Source of the DNA: Streptomyces roseoviridis
Lineage (GTDB): Bacteria > Actinomycetota > Actinomycetes > Streptomycetales > Streptomycetaceae
Reading direction: 5' to 3'
Length of the DNA: 64,000 bases
Assembly (NCBI RefSeq): GCF_039535235.1
Contig: NZ_BAAAWU010000001.1
Span: 6,203,001 to 6,267,000 of the forward strand
Part shown: one piece after another, positions 8,478 to 17,274 of the stretch
Layout of the letters: every line of letters starts with the position of its first letter
How positions within the stretch are numbered: the first letter of the stretch is position 1
Made by a program: the position numbers and the translations under genes
The notes under the pieces: model-generated
Told to the model about the DNA's origin: nothing
The model's input: only the letters and a program-made list of their open reading frames with translations
The model's database searches: none

Positions 8478-9185
8478 TCAGTAGCGCGTGATCGCCGTCG
8501 GTCCGCCCCGCGTGCCGACGGCGATGTGCGGTCGGCGGGCCGGGTCGGCCCAGGCGAGGATCCGCCGCATCGCGTCCTTGGGCACGGACACGCACCCGGC
8601 CGTCGCCCCCGGCCCGTTCACGTGCAGGAAGATGCCCGCGCCCCGGCCGCGCACCGGCCGGTCGTAGTTGAAGCCGACGACCAGCGCGTGCGCGTACTGC
8701 GTCTCGTACGTGACGAGGTGTTCGGCCTCGGCGGCCCGGCAGTCCCGGGGGAGGCCCTCCACCCACCGGTTGTAGGCGCGGGCGTCGTTGTCCTGGCACC
8801 ACCAGGACCGGTCGGTCACGCGCGCGTAGCGGTACGCCGTCCCGGCCGGCGCCGGTTCGATGCCGAAGGCGTACGGCAGGTCGTACAGGCCCGTCGGCGT
8901 GGTGTTCGTGCCCTGCCGCCGCCGCTCGCCCTCGGCGAGCCCCTTCGCGCCGAACCGGGCGGGCGCCGAGCCCGTCCTCACCCACCGCCCGCCGCGCCGG
9001 TCCCACCAGGTGAGGGTGCCGGTCGTGGCGGCGGTGTCCCCGGCCACGGCGGTGATCAGCTGCGTGCCGCCGCCGGTGTCCGCCATGCGCGCGGGCAGGG
9101 GCGCGGGTCCGGGCGCGGGCGGCGGCACGGGGCCGGGCGCGGCCAGCGTCGCGGCCAGGGCGCCGAGTGCGAGGAGGGTGCGCAT
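8478..9185 (-). CDS. Secreted L,D-transpeptidase-like (YkuD-type) protein
   Basis: A 235-residue exported protein. A short hydrophobic signal peptide (residues 1 to about 18) is followed by a Pro/Ala-rich linker. The C-terminal domain carries an L,D-transpeptidase-like active site: His188 and Cys198 in FLHVNGPGATAGCVSVP, where many members have SHGC-R/V. Such enzymes crosslink peptidoglycan or attach proteins to it outside the membrane; this TAGCVS variant is common in actinobacteria and its exact reaction is not established. There are also conserved Trp/Cys residues around SWWCQDNDARAYNRW. It stands alone, convergent with argR. Confidence 0.75.
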   Translation of the reverse strand: MRTLLALGALAATLAAPGPVPPPAPGPAPLPARMADTGGGTQLITAVAGDTAATTGTLTWWDRRGGRWVRTGSAPARFGAKGLAEGERRRQGTNTTPTGLYDLPYAFGIEPAPAGTAYRYARVTDRSWWCQDNDARAYNRWVEGLPRDCRAAEAEHLVTYETQYAHALVVGFNYDRPVRGRGAGIFLHVNGPGATAGCVSVPKDAMRRILAWADPARRPHIAVGTRGGPTAITRY

Positions 9186-9230
9186 GGCGCGACGCTAGGC
9201 GGGCCGCCGGGAGGCCGCCAGGTCACGGGG

Positions 9231-9270
9231 CCGTACGGGGGAGCGGCGCGCCGTACGGGGGAGCGGCGCC
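9231..9270. repeat. Tandem 20-bp repeat, two copies
   Basis: Two consecutive copies of a 20-bp unit beginning CCGTACGGGGGAGCGGCG differ at one base. They lie in the 183-base gap upstream of the L,D-transpeptidase-like gene. No known function; may simply be replication slippage, though the placement could affect that gene's promoter. Confidence 0.6.
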
Positions 9271-9368
9271 GGCGGGAGCGGCGGCCCGGGAGCCCGCCGG
9301 GGCCGGTCACCGCCCCGCCCGGGGGACTCGTCCTGCGGGCGTGCGGCCGACCGGGCGGGGACGGCCGG

Positions 9369-10739
9369 TCAGGAGAGCCAGGACCAGAACCGACGGCTCT
9401 GCCGCCGGGGGCCGGCCTCCTCGATCCCGAGGGCGCGCCGGAACCGCAGCCGCGCCACCGGATCGGGGTCCTCGCACAGCCTCCGGGCCGTCGCCTCGTA
9501 CGCCCCCGAGCCGCTCTCGCGCAGCAGTCGCAGGGCGCGGACGCGGACGTGCAGCGGACGGCCGGGACCGGTGCGGCGCAGGAGCTCCTGCTCCGGCAGC
9601 CGGTCCGCCCACGGCAGCAGGGCCCGCGCCGCCTCCCGTACGACACCGGGCGCGGGGTCGTCGAGCAGGGGCAGCAGGCGGGCGTGGTCGGCGACCTCGA
9701 AGACGCGCAGACCGGCGACGGCCAAGGCCCGGACCTGGGCCCGCTCGTGTGCGGTCAGCTCCCAGAGGAGGGGCAGGTCGGCCGCCCGCTCGCCGCACTC
9801 CGCGAGCCCGAGCGGCGCCCGGTCGGGCACCGTCTTCGGGTCCGCGCAGGCGGTCCGGTAGAGGGGGAGGGGGTCCCGGCCGTCCTGGCGCAGCACCCAG
9901 CGGGCGCAGGCCCGCACGAGGCCGGAGCGGTCGTACAGGAACGGCTCGGCCTCGACGGCCCGCCCGGCCCTGCGCAGGGCGGTCACCCCGGCCGAGCGCA
10001 CGTCGCCGGAGCGGGCGCCGAGCAGCAGGGGCAGCGTCTCGTCGGGCACGCCCGCGGCGAGCGCGGCGGTGGCGGCCCTGCCCCGTACGGCCGTGTCCTC
10101 GTCGTACGCGGCCAGCCGGGCCAGCTCGCCCGCGGGCAGCAGCCCCCGCTCGACCGCGAGGTCCAGGGCGAGCCGCCGGGTGGGCCGGTCGCGGTGGAGC
10201 ATCAGGGCGCGGACGGCGGTGCCCGGGGCGGTGTCCAGGAACTCCCGCAGCAGGGCGGTGCTCTCGGTGCCGCGCAGCCGGCGTCCGACCCGGATCATCA
10301 CGGGGACGGTGACCGCGAGGGTGGGCTCGTCGGCTCCGGGCAGGGCCGCCGCCAGGACCTGGCGGGCCCGCCGCCGCACCGGCTCGGCCCAGTCGGCCGT
10401 GCGCACGGCGACGAGCGGGAGCACGGCGGGCCGCCCGGCGGCGTGGGCGAGCGCCGCCTCGCGGACGCGTCCGTCGGCGTCGCAGAGGGCGAGGGCCAGC
10501 TGTCCCGTGGTGGGCCGGGGGCCGCCGAACGGGGACCGCGGGGCGGCGGCGCGGCCGTTCCCGGTCAGCCAGCCGTGGTCGGGGCGGTCGGCGGAGGACC
10601 ACCAGGGGTGGCCTTCACGGATGCGCGCGTCCAGCTCGGTCCAGGTGGCCGGGCGCCACAGCTCCAGTGTCCCCGGAAGCCCGCGCCCGCGCGCGAGTGC
10701 CCGTATCGCCGCGTCGAGCGGCCTCTCCTCGCTCGTCAT
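9369..10739 (-). CDS. HEAT-repeat protein of unknown function
   Basis: A 456-residue, Ala/Leu/Arg-rich protein made of helical repeats of the HEAT/PBS-lyase type: recurring units such as VREAALAHAAGRPAVLPL, VRALAVAGLRVFEVADHARL and VREAARALLPWADR, roughly 30 residues each. No signal peptide, membrane segment or catalytic motif is seen, so it is probably a cytoplasmic scaffold or protein-binding factor. The first ~90 residues (with WRPATWTELDARIREGH) look different and are not repeats. Transcribed away from argG, sharing a short divergent intergenic region. I do not recognise a specific function. Confidence 0.75.
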   Translation of the reverse strand: MTSEERPLDAAIRALARGRGLPGTLELWRPATWTELDARIREGHPWWSSADRPDHGWLTGNGRAAAPRSPFGGPRPTTGQLALALCDADGRVREAALAHAAGRPAVLPLVAVRTADWAEPVRRRARQVLAAALPGADEPTLAVTVPVMIRVGRRLRGTESTALLREFLDTAPGTAVRALMLHRDRPTRRLALDLAVERGLLPAGELARLAAYDEDTAVRGRAATAALAAGVPDETLPLLLGARSGDVRSAGVTALRRAGRAVEAEPFLYDRSGLVRACARWVLRQDGRDPLPLYRTACADPKTVPDRAPLGLAECGERAADLPLLWELTAHERAQVRALAVAGLRVFEVADHARLLPLLDDPAPGVVREAARALLPWADRLPEQELLRRTGPGRPLHVRVRALRLLRESGSGAYEATARRLCEDPDPVARLRFRRALGIEEAGPRRQSRRFWSWLS

Positions 10740-10814
10740 GCACGGAGCCTAGAGCTCTCGCGCACGCTCCCGCCTGGGGTTTTCCGCCGGGCAGGCGGGC
10801 TTCCCCGGACCGCG

Positions 10815-10851
10815 TTGACAAAACATACGGAGGACTGCATAGTTATACCCA
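10815..10851 (+). promoter_or_regulatory. argG promoter with ARG box
   Basis: A consensus -35 TTGACA (10815-10820) and -10 CATAGT (10838-10843) are separated by 17 bp. The 18-mer ACTGCATAGTTATACCCA (10834-10851), overlapping the -10 and start site, matches the ARG-box pattern TNTGNATWWWWATNCANA at most defined positions. ArgR repression of argG is therefore likely. The leader to the GTG start is short and carries AAGGAGA. Confidence 0.78.
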
Positions 10852-10879
10852 TCAGTGGTTGCAAGGTAAGGAGAACCCC

Positions 10880-12073
<1,194 letters not shown>

Positions 12074-12090
12074 CCCCACGTCGTTCGACA

Positions 12091-12125
12091 GCCGCCTCCC
12101 CGTCACCCGTACGCGGGGAGGCGGC
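12091..12125 (+). terminator. Hairpin between argG and argH
   Basis: A 12-bp perfect inverted repeat (GCCGCCTCCCCG, 12091-12102, with 12114-12125) with an 11-base loop follows the argG stop. No T run. It may be a terminator, partial terminator or RNA-processing site, letting argG and argH be expressed at different levels. Confidence 0.6.
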
Positions 12126-12156
12126 GGTACATCCACAGTCCTGAGGAGCAACAGCT

Positions 12157-13584
12157 GTGAGCAGCAACAACGGTGACGTCCGGCTCTGGGGCGGCCGGTT
12201 CGCCGACGGGCCCGCCGAGGCCCTGGCGAAGCTGTCCGCGTCCGTCCACTTCGACTGGCGCCTCGCGCCGTACGACATCGCCGGTTCCCGTGCCCACGCG
12301 CGCGTGCTGCACAAGGCCGGGCTGCTCGACGAGGACGAGCTGACCCGCATGCTGGCCGGCCTGGACCGGCTGGAGGCGGACGTCGCCGACGGCTCCTTCA
12401 CGGGGACCCTCGCCGACGAGGACGTCCACACCGCCCTGGAGCGGGGCCTCCTGGAGCGCCTCGGCGCCGAGCTCGGCGGCAAGCTGCGGGCCGGCCGGTC
12501 CCGCAACGACCAGGTCGCCACCCTCTTCCGCATGTACCTGCGCGACCACGCCCGGATCATCGGCGGTCTGATCGCCGACCTCCAGGACGCCCTGGTCGGG
12601 CTGGCGGAGGCCCACCCGCACGTCGCCATGCCGGGCCGGACCCACCTCCAGCACGCCCAGCCGGTGCTCTTCGCCCACCACGTGCTCGCCCACGTCCAGG
12701 CGCTGTCCCGGGACGCCGAGCGGCTGCGCCAGTGGGACACCCGTACTGCCGTCTCCCCGTACGGCTCCGGCGCGCTGGCCGGCTCCTCGCTCGGGCTGGA
12801 CCCGGAGGCGGTCGCCAAGGACCTCGGCTTCGAGCGGGGCTCGGCGGGCAACTCCATCGACGGCACCGCCTCGCGGGACTTCGTCGCCGAGTTCGCCTTC
12901 ATCACGGCGATGATCGGCGTGAACGTCTCCCGGATCGCGGAGGAGATCATCATCTGGAACACGAAGGAGTTCTCCTTCGTGACCCTGCACGACGCCTTCT
13001 CCACCGGCTCGTCGATCATGCCGCAGAAGAAGAACCCGGACATCGCCGAGCTGGCCCGGGGCAAGTCCGGCCGCCTCATCGGCAACCTGTCCGGTCTCAT
13101 GGCGACGCTGAAGGCCCTGCCGCTCGCCTACAACCGGGACCTCCAGGAGGACAAGGAGCCGGTCTTCGACTCCATCGACCAGCTGGAGATCCTGCTCCCG
13201 GCCTTCACCGGCATGATGGCCACCCTCACCGTGCACCGGGAGCGCATGGAGGAGCTCGCCCCGGCGGGCTTCTCCCTCGCCACCGACATCGCCGAATGGC
13301 TGGTCCGGCAGGGCGTGCCGTTCCGGGTCGCGCACGAGGTGGCCGGCGAGTGCGTCAAGGTCGCCGAGGCGGAGGGCAAGGAGCTGGACGAGCTCAGCGA
13401 CGAGCAGTTCGCGAAGATCTCCGAGCACCTCACCCCCGAGGTCCGCACCGTCCTCGACGTGCCCGGCGCCCTCGCCTCCCGCAGCGGCCGGGGCGGCACG
13501 GCCCCCTCGGCGGTCGCGACCCAGCTGGTCGAGGTGAAGGCGGACCTGGTGATCCAGCACGCCTGGGCCACCGCCAAGAACTGA
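12157..13584 (+). CDS. argH: Argininosuccinate lyase
   Basis: A 475-residue ArgH of the fumarase/aspartase superfamily, which splits argininosuccinate into arginine and fumarate. The signature GSSIMPQKKNPD is at residues about 284-295, with the catalytic Ser in the mobile loop; GRTHLQHAQP supplies another catalytic His region and LWGGRF opens the protein as in the family. The GTG start follows GAGGAG with good spacing. No separate ARG box was found, so it is probably read from the argG promoter through the intervening hairpin or from a weak own promoter. Confidence 0.96.
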   Translation: MSSNNGDVRLWGGRFADGPAEALAKLSASVHFDWRLAPYDIAGSRAHARVLHKAGLLDEDELTRMLAGLDRLEADVADGSFTGTLADEDVHTALERGLLERLGAELGGKLRAGRSRNDQVATLFRMYLRDHARIIGGLIADLQDALVGLAEAHPHVAMPGRTHLQHAQPVLFAHHVLAHVQALSRDAERLRQWDTRTAVSPYGSGALAGSSLGLDPEAVAKDLGFERGSAGNSIDGTASRDFVAEFAFITAMIGVNVSRIAEEIIIWNTKEFSFVTLHDAFSTGSSIMPQKKNPDIAELARGKSGRLIGNLSGLMATLKALPLAYNRDLQEDKEPVFDSIDQLEILLPAFTGMMATLTVHRERMEELAPAGFSLATDIAEWLVRQGVPFRVAHEVAGECVKVAEAEGKELDELSDEQFAKISEHLTPEVRTVLDVPGALASRSGRGGTAPSAVATQLVEVKADLVIQHAWATAKN

Positions 13585-13600
13585 GTCGACGAGGCACTCC

Positions 13601-14110
13601 CTACAGCGCCGCCGCCCAGTCCGCGAGCGCGTCGAAGTCCGGCCGGGTCAGCCCGATCCGTTCGTCGACGCGCAGCAGCAGGGCGGCGGCGAGGTGGTGC
13701 CGCTCCACGTACTCGTGGTCGTACGACGTGATGTCGTCGTCGACCCAGGCGAACGGCCGCCCCGCCGCGTACTCCAGGACGTACTGCGTCTTCCAGAAGG
13801 TCCCGCGAGGGGCCTTCCCGTGCATCCGGGGCCAGTCGACGTACGGCAGCTCCGGCAGTCCCAGCGGCGGCCCGATCCAGTCGTTGGCCTCGCCCTTCCA
13901 GGTCGTCGCCCAGACGAGGTCGTACGCGTCGGCGAGCGCCAGCAGCTCGTCGCCGTGGTCCGGGTTCAGCCACACCCGCAGCGGCTTGGCACCCGTCCAG
14001 CCCGTCGGGCTCATCCGGTGGGTGGCGTACCCCTCCGGCCGGCGCCAGGCCTTCGCGGCGTACGGGTTCAGCGGCCCGTCCACGTCGATCAGCAGCAGCG
14101 GCTTCGTCAT
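13601..14110 (-). CDS. HAD-like domain protein of unknown substrate
   Basis: A 169-residue cytoplasmic protein. LLLIDVDGPLNPYA at the N-terminus is a HAD motif I (D-x-D-G), and FAWVDDDITSYD near residue 120 resembles the acidic motif IV (here three Asp in a row); LVWATTWK corresponds to motif II with Thr. These suggest a small HAD hydrolase or phosphatase. No cap domain is evident. I chose the ATG at 14110; a GTG two codons upstream is possible. It is transcribed divergently from the TetR gene, so its promoter region overlaps the PqrA-type operator. Confidence 0.7.
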   Translation of the reverse strand: MTKPLLLIDVDGPLNPYAAKAWRRPEGYATHRMSPTGWTGAKPLRVWLNPDHGDELLALADAYDLVWATTWKGEANDWIGPPLGLPELPYVDWPRMHGKAPRGTFWKTQYVLEYAAGRPFAWVDDDITSYDHEYVERHHLAAALLLRVDERIGLTRPDFDALADWAAAL

Positions 14111-14155
14111 GTCCACAGCATTCCTCCCCCGCCTTCGTGAGGCATCCGACTTTAG

Positions 14156-14196
14156 AATGAGACATTGATGTCTCATTCGGGGTACAGTTGTCTCAT
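14156..14196. promoter_or_regulatory. TetR-type operator with overlapping leaderless promoter
   Basis: A perfect 9-bp inverted repeat, AATGAGACA at 14156-14164 and TGTCTCATT at 14169-14177, with a 4-base centre, is typical of a TetR-family operator. An extra half-site TGTCTCAT at 14189-14196 overlaps the ATG of the TetR gene. A -10-like TACAGT (14183-14188) ends six bases before that ATG and there is no ribosome-binding site, so the transcript is probably leaderless. Binding here could control both the TetR/MFS operon and the divergent HAD gene. Confidence 0.8.
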
Positions 14197-14746
14197 GTCA
14201 GTCGACCGCACCCAGGTGCTCCACGCCGCCGCCGCCCTGCTCTCCCGCAAGGCGACCGCCACCATGGACGAGGTCGCCAGGGCCGCCGGCATCGGCCGCG
14301 CCACCCTGCACCGCCAGTTCGCGGGGCGGGACGCACTCATCCGGGCGCTGGAGCAGATGTGCATCGAGGAGACCGAGGCCGCGCTCGACGCGGCCAGGAT
14401 CCACGAGGGGCCCGCCGACGAGGCGGTCCGCAGGCTGGTCGGTGCCACGGAGCCGGTCGCGCCGCTGCTGGCCTTCCTCGTCACCGAGAACCAGCTCTTC
14501 GAGGGCGACCAGCAGCACGAGGGCTGGGCCCGCCTCGACGCCCGGATCGCCGGACTCTTCCGGCGCGGCCAGGAGCAGGGCGTCTTCCGGATCGACCTGA
14601 CGCCCGTCTGGCTCAGCGAGGCCTTCTACGGGCTGGTCGGCGCGGGCGCCTGGGCGGTCGCCGACGGGCGGGTCGCCGCCAAGGACTTCCAGTACATGAT
14701 CGCCGAGCTGCTGCTCGGCGGAGCGCGCAGGAGCGTGGAGCAGTGA
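14195..14746 (+). CDS. pqrA: TetR/AcrR family repressor, PqrA type
   Basis: A 183-residue TetR-family regulator. The N-terminal helix-turn-helix spans residues about 8-50 (ATMDEVARAAGIGRATLHRQF, then GRDALIRAL). The C-terminal part is the ligand-binding and dimer domain. It overlaps the following MFS pump gene by four bases, matching the pqrAB arrangement described in S. coelicolor, where PqrA represses a paraquat-resistance pump; the symbol rests on family, position and layout. ATG at 14195 has no Shine-Dalgarno and lies right after a -10 box. The palindrome upstream argues for autoregulation. Confidence 0.85.
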   Translation: MSVDRTQVLHAAAALLSRKATATMDEVARAAGIGRATLHRQFAGRDALIRALEQMCIEETEAALDAARIHEGPADEAVRRLVGATEPVAPLLAFLVTENQLFEGDQQHEGWARLDARIAGLFRRGQEQGVFRIDLTPVWLSEAFYGLVGAGAWAVADGRVAAKDFQYMIAELLLGGARRSVEQ

Positions 14747-16287
14747 TCACCGAAACCGTACAGCAGGAGAGCCATACCGAGGGCGTGCGCCGTCCCGGCC
14801 GGTGGCTCGCCCTCGCCGTGCTCGTCCTGGCCGTGCTGCTCGTGGCCGTGGACGCCACCGTGCTCGGCCTGGCGACCCCGTTCCTCTCCGAGGACCTCAA
14901 GCCGTCCGGCAGCCAGCTGCTGTGGATCGGCGACGTCTACTCCTTCGTCATCGCCGGTCTGCTCGTCTCCATGGGCAGCCTCGGCGACCGCATCGGCCGC
15001 AAGAAGCTGCTGCTCACCGGAGCCGTGGCCTTCGGTGCCGTCTCGGTGCTCAACGCCTACGCCACCAGCCCCGAGATGATGATCGTGGCCCGCGCCCTGC
15101 TCGGTGTCGCCGGCGCCACCCTGATGCCGTCCACGCTCGCCCTGATCCGCAACCTCTTCCACGACCCGCGCGAGCGCAGCCTCGCGATCGGCATCTGGGG
15201 CGCCATGGCCTCGGCCGGTGCCGCCGTCGGCCCCGTCGTCGGCGGATTCCTCCTCGAACACTTCTGGTGGGGCTCGGTCTTCCTCATCAACCTGCCCGTG
15301 ATGGCCGTCCTGGTCCTCGTCGGCGCGAAGCTGATCCCCGAGTCGAAGAACCCCAGCCCCGGCCCCTGGGACCTGCCCAGCGTCGGCTTCTCCCTCGTCG
15401 GCATGATCGGCGTCGTCTACGCGATCAAGGAAGTGGCCTCGCACGGCCTCACCCCGGACGTGGCCGTCTCCGCGCTCATCGGCATCGGCGGCCTGACCTG
15501 GTTCGTCCGCCGCCAGCTCACCCTGCCGACCCCGCTCCTGGACATGCGGCTGTTCCGCAACCGCGGCTTCTCCGCCGCCGTCCTCGCCGACCTGCTGACC
15601 ATTCTGGGCCTGTCCGGACTGGTGTTCTTCCTGTCCCAGTTCTTCCAGCTGGTGCAGGGCCGCCAGCCGCTGGAGGCCGGACTCGCCGAACTGCCCGCCG
15701 CCATCGGCGCGGTGACGGCCGGTCTGATCGCGGGCCACGTCGCCCGGCGGTTCACCGTGCGGTCCGTCGTCGCGGGCGGACTCGCCGCGATCGGCCTCGC
15801 GCTCGCCACCCTGACCCTCATCGGACAGCACACCGGCTACCCGCTGCTCGGCGCGAGCCTGCTCGTCGTCGGCGTGGGCGCGGGCTTCGCCTTCACCGTC
15901 ACCGCCGACGTGATCCTCTCCAGCGTCCCCAAGGAGCAGGCCGGTGCCGCGTCCGCGGTCTCCGAGACGGCGTACGAGCTGGGCGCGGCCCTCGGCATCG
16001 CGCTGCTCGGCTCCATCGTGACCGGTGTCTACCGGGGCTTCGCCACCCCGGCCGGCGTGCCCGCGGGCACGGCCGCCGCGGCCCACGACTCCCTCGGCGG
16101 TGCCGTCGAGGCATCCGCGGGCCTCGCCCCGGCCCAGGCCGAGGCCCTCGTCTCCGCCGCCCAGGCGGCCTTCGTCGACGGCCTGCGCATCGCGGCCGGT
16201 GCCGGCGCGGCGGTCCTCCTGGCGACGGCGGTCGCGGCCTGGTTCCTGCTGAAGGGCCAGAAGCTCGCCGACGGGGTCGAGCACTGA
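14743..16287 (+). CDS. pqrB: MFS drug efflux pump, DHA2 (14-TM) family
   Basis: A 514-residue inner-membrane proton-driven exporter with about 14 hydrophobic segments. Motif A reads GSLGDRIGRKKLLLTGA after the second helix; VDATVLGLATPFLSEDL and LLWIGDVYSF near the start are typical of SmvA/LfrA/QacA-like pumps of cationic compounds. The GTG start overlaps the TGA of the TetR gene, so the pair is one operon under the palindromic operator. By analogy with PqrB it may export paraquat or related redox-cycling drugs; the real substrate cannot be read from the sequence. A strong terminator follows. Confidence 0.88.
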   Translation: MITETVQQESHTEGVRRPGRWLALAVLVLAVLLVAVDATVLGLATPFLSEDLKPSGSQLLWIGDVYSFVIAGLLVSMGSLGDRIGRKKLLLTGAVAFGAVSVLNAYATSPEMMIVARALLGVAGATLMPSTLALIRNLFHDPRERSLAIGIWGAMASAGAAVGPVVGGFLLEHFWWGSVFLINLPVMAVLVLVGAKLIPESKNPSPGPWDLPSVGFSLVGMIGVVYAIKEVASHGLTPDVAVSALIGIGGLTWFVRRQLTLPTPLLDMRLFRNRGFSAAVLADLLTILGLSGLVFFLSQFFQLVQGRQPLEAGLAELPAAIGAVTAGLIAGHVARRFTVRSVVAGGLAAIGLALATLTLIGQHTGYPLLGASLLVVGVGAGFAFTVTADVILSSVPKEQAGAASAVSETAYELGAALGIALLGSIVTGVYRGFATPAGVPAGTAAAAHDSLGGAVEASAGLAPAQAEALVSAAQAAFVDGLRIAAGAGAAVLLATAVAAWFLLKGQKLADGVEH

Positions 16288-16315
16288 CGCGCACGCCCGG
16301 CCGACGCGTACGGCA

Positions 16316-16364
16316 CACGAAGGCGCCCCCGTACGGAAGGGATCCGTACGGGGGCGCCTTCGTG
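16316..16364. terminator. Strong bidirectional terminator
   Basis: A 22-bp perfect stem (CACGAAGGCGCCCCCGTACG..., 16316-16337, with 16343-16364) and a five-base loop lie between the convergent MFS and acyltransferase genes. Long enough to stop transcription from both sides. Confidence 0.85.
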
Positions 16365-16369
16365 CCGCG

Positions 16370-17044
16370 TTACGCGGCTTCCTTCGCCTTGGTGGCGTAC
16401 ATGTCGACGTACTCCTGGCCCGAGAGCCGCATGACCTCCGCCATCACCGAGTCCGTCACCGCCCGCAGCACGTACCGGTCGCGGTCCATGCCGTCGTAGC
16501 GCGAGAACTCCATCGGCTCCCCGAACCGGACCGTCACCCGGCCGGGCCGCGGGATGCCCGCGCCGCCCGGCTGGATCTTGTCGGTGCCGATCATCGCGAA
16601 GGGAACCACCGGGGCGCCCGTCATCAGGGTGAGCCGGGCGATGCCGGTGCGGCCGCGGTAGAGGCGGCCGTCGGGGGAGCGGGTGCCCTCGGGGTAGATC
16701 GAGAAGATCCGGCCCTCCTCCAGGACCCGACGGCCCGTCATCAGCGCGGCGACACCGCCGCGGCCGCCGTCGCGGTCCACCGGGATCATGCCGACGCTGG
16801 TGAAGAACCAGGCCATCAGCCGGCCCTTGATGCCCTTGCCCTTGACGTACTCGTCCTTGCCGATGAAGAACACCGGGCGGTCCAGGCAGATCGGCATGAT
16901 CATCGAGTCGATGAAGGTCAGGTGGTTGCCCGCGAGGATGACGGGTCCCGTGCCCGGGACGTTCTCGGCGCCCTCGACGCGCGGGCGGAACATGAGGCGC
17001 AGGACCGGGCCCAGGACGGCCTTCATGATCGCGAGACGGGACAA
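16370..17044 (-). CDS. 1-acyl-glycerol-3-phosphate acyltransferase family (PlsC-like)
   Basis: A 224-residue membrane-associated acyltransferase. The catalytic H-x4-D is in GNHLTFIDSMIM (about residues 47-58), the glycerol-phosphate-binding motif in FSIYPEGTRSPDGRLY, and VPFAMIGTDKIQP is a third family block. It should acylate a lysophospholipid or related acceptor using acyl-CoA/ACP. I place the start at a TTG (17044) giving L/MSRLAIMKAVLGP, because GGAGGA lies five bases upstream; an upstream start at 17152 would add 36 basic residues with no support. It is transcribed divergently from the phosphodiesterase gene. Confidence 0.85.
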   Translation of the reverse strand: MSRLAIMKAVLGPVLRLMFRPRVEGAENVPGTGPVILAGNHLTFIDSMIMPICLDRPVFFIGKDEYVKGKGIKGRLMAWFFTSVGMIPVDRDGGRGGVAALMTGRRVLEEGRIFSIYPEGTRSPDGRLYRGRTGIARLTLMTGAPVVPFAMIGTDKIQPGGAGIPRPGRVTVRFGEPMEFSRYDGMDRDRYVLRAVTDSVMAEVMRLSGQEYVDMYATKAKEAA

Positions 17045-17133
17045 CGGTTCCTCCGGTGTCGGGTGGGCGGCTCGGCGGAGCCGACGGTGCAGGTGGCGAC
17101 GATACTCGCGGGTCACGTCCGGTCGCACATCGG

Positions 17134-17162
17134 GTTCACCGACTGGATACACCGTGTTGACG
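17134..17162 (+). promoter_or_regulatory. Candidate PHO box upstream of the phosphodiesterase gene
   Basis: A perfect PhoP direct-repeat unit GTTCACC (17134-17140) is followed 22 bp later, that is two 11-bp turns, by GTTGACG (17156-17162, 5 of 7 matches); the unit between them is weak. Streptomyces PhoP binds 11-bp direct repeats of this kind, and glpQ-type genes are known members of its regulon. It lies about 115-140 bp before the ATG, also within reach of the divergent acyltransferase promoter. Confidence 0.45.
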
Positions 17163-17274
17163 TGTGTTTCCGCCGTGTTCCGCCCAGGTCTGCCGTCCGT
17201 AGGGCATCAGTGCCTAGCGTCGTGGACAGCTTTGACAGGTGCGGGACATCACACCGACAGACCAAGGAGTCTTC

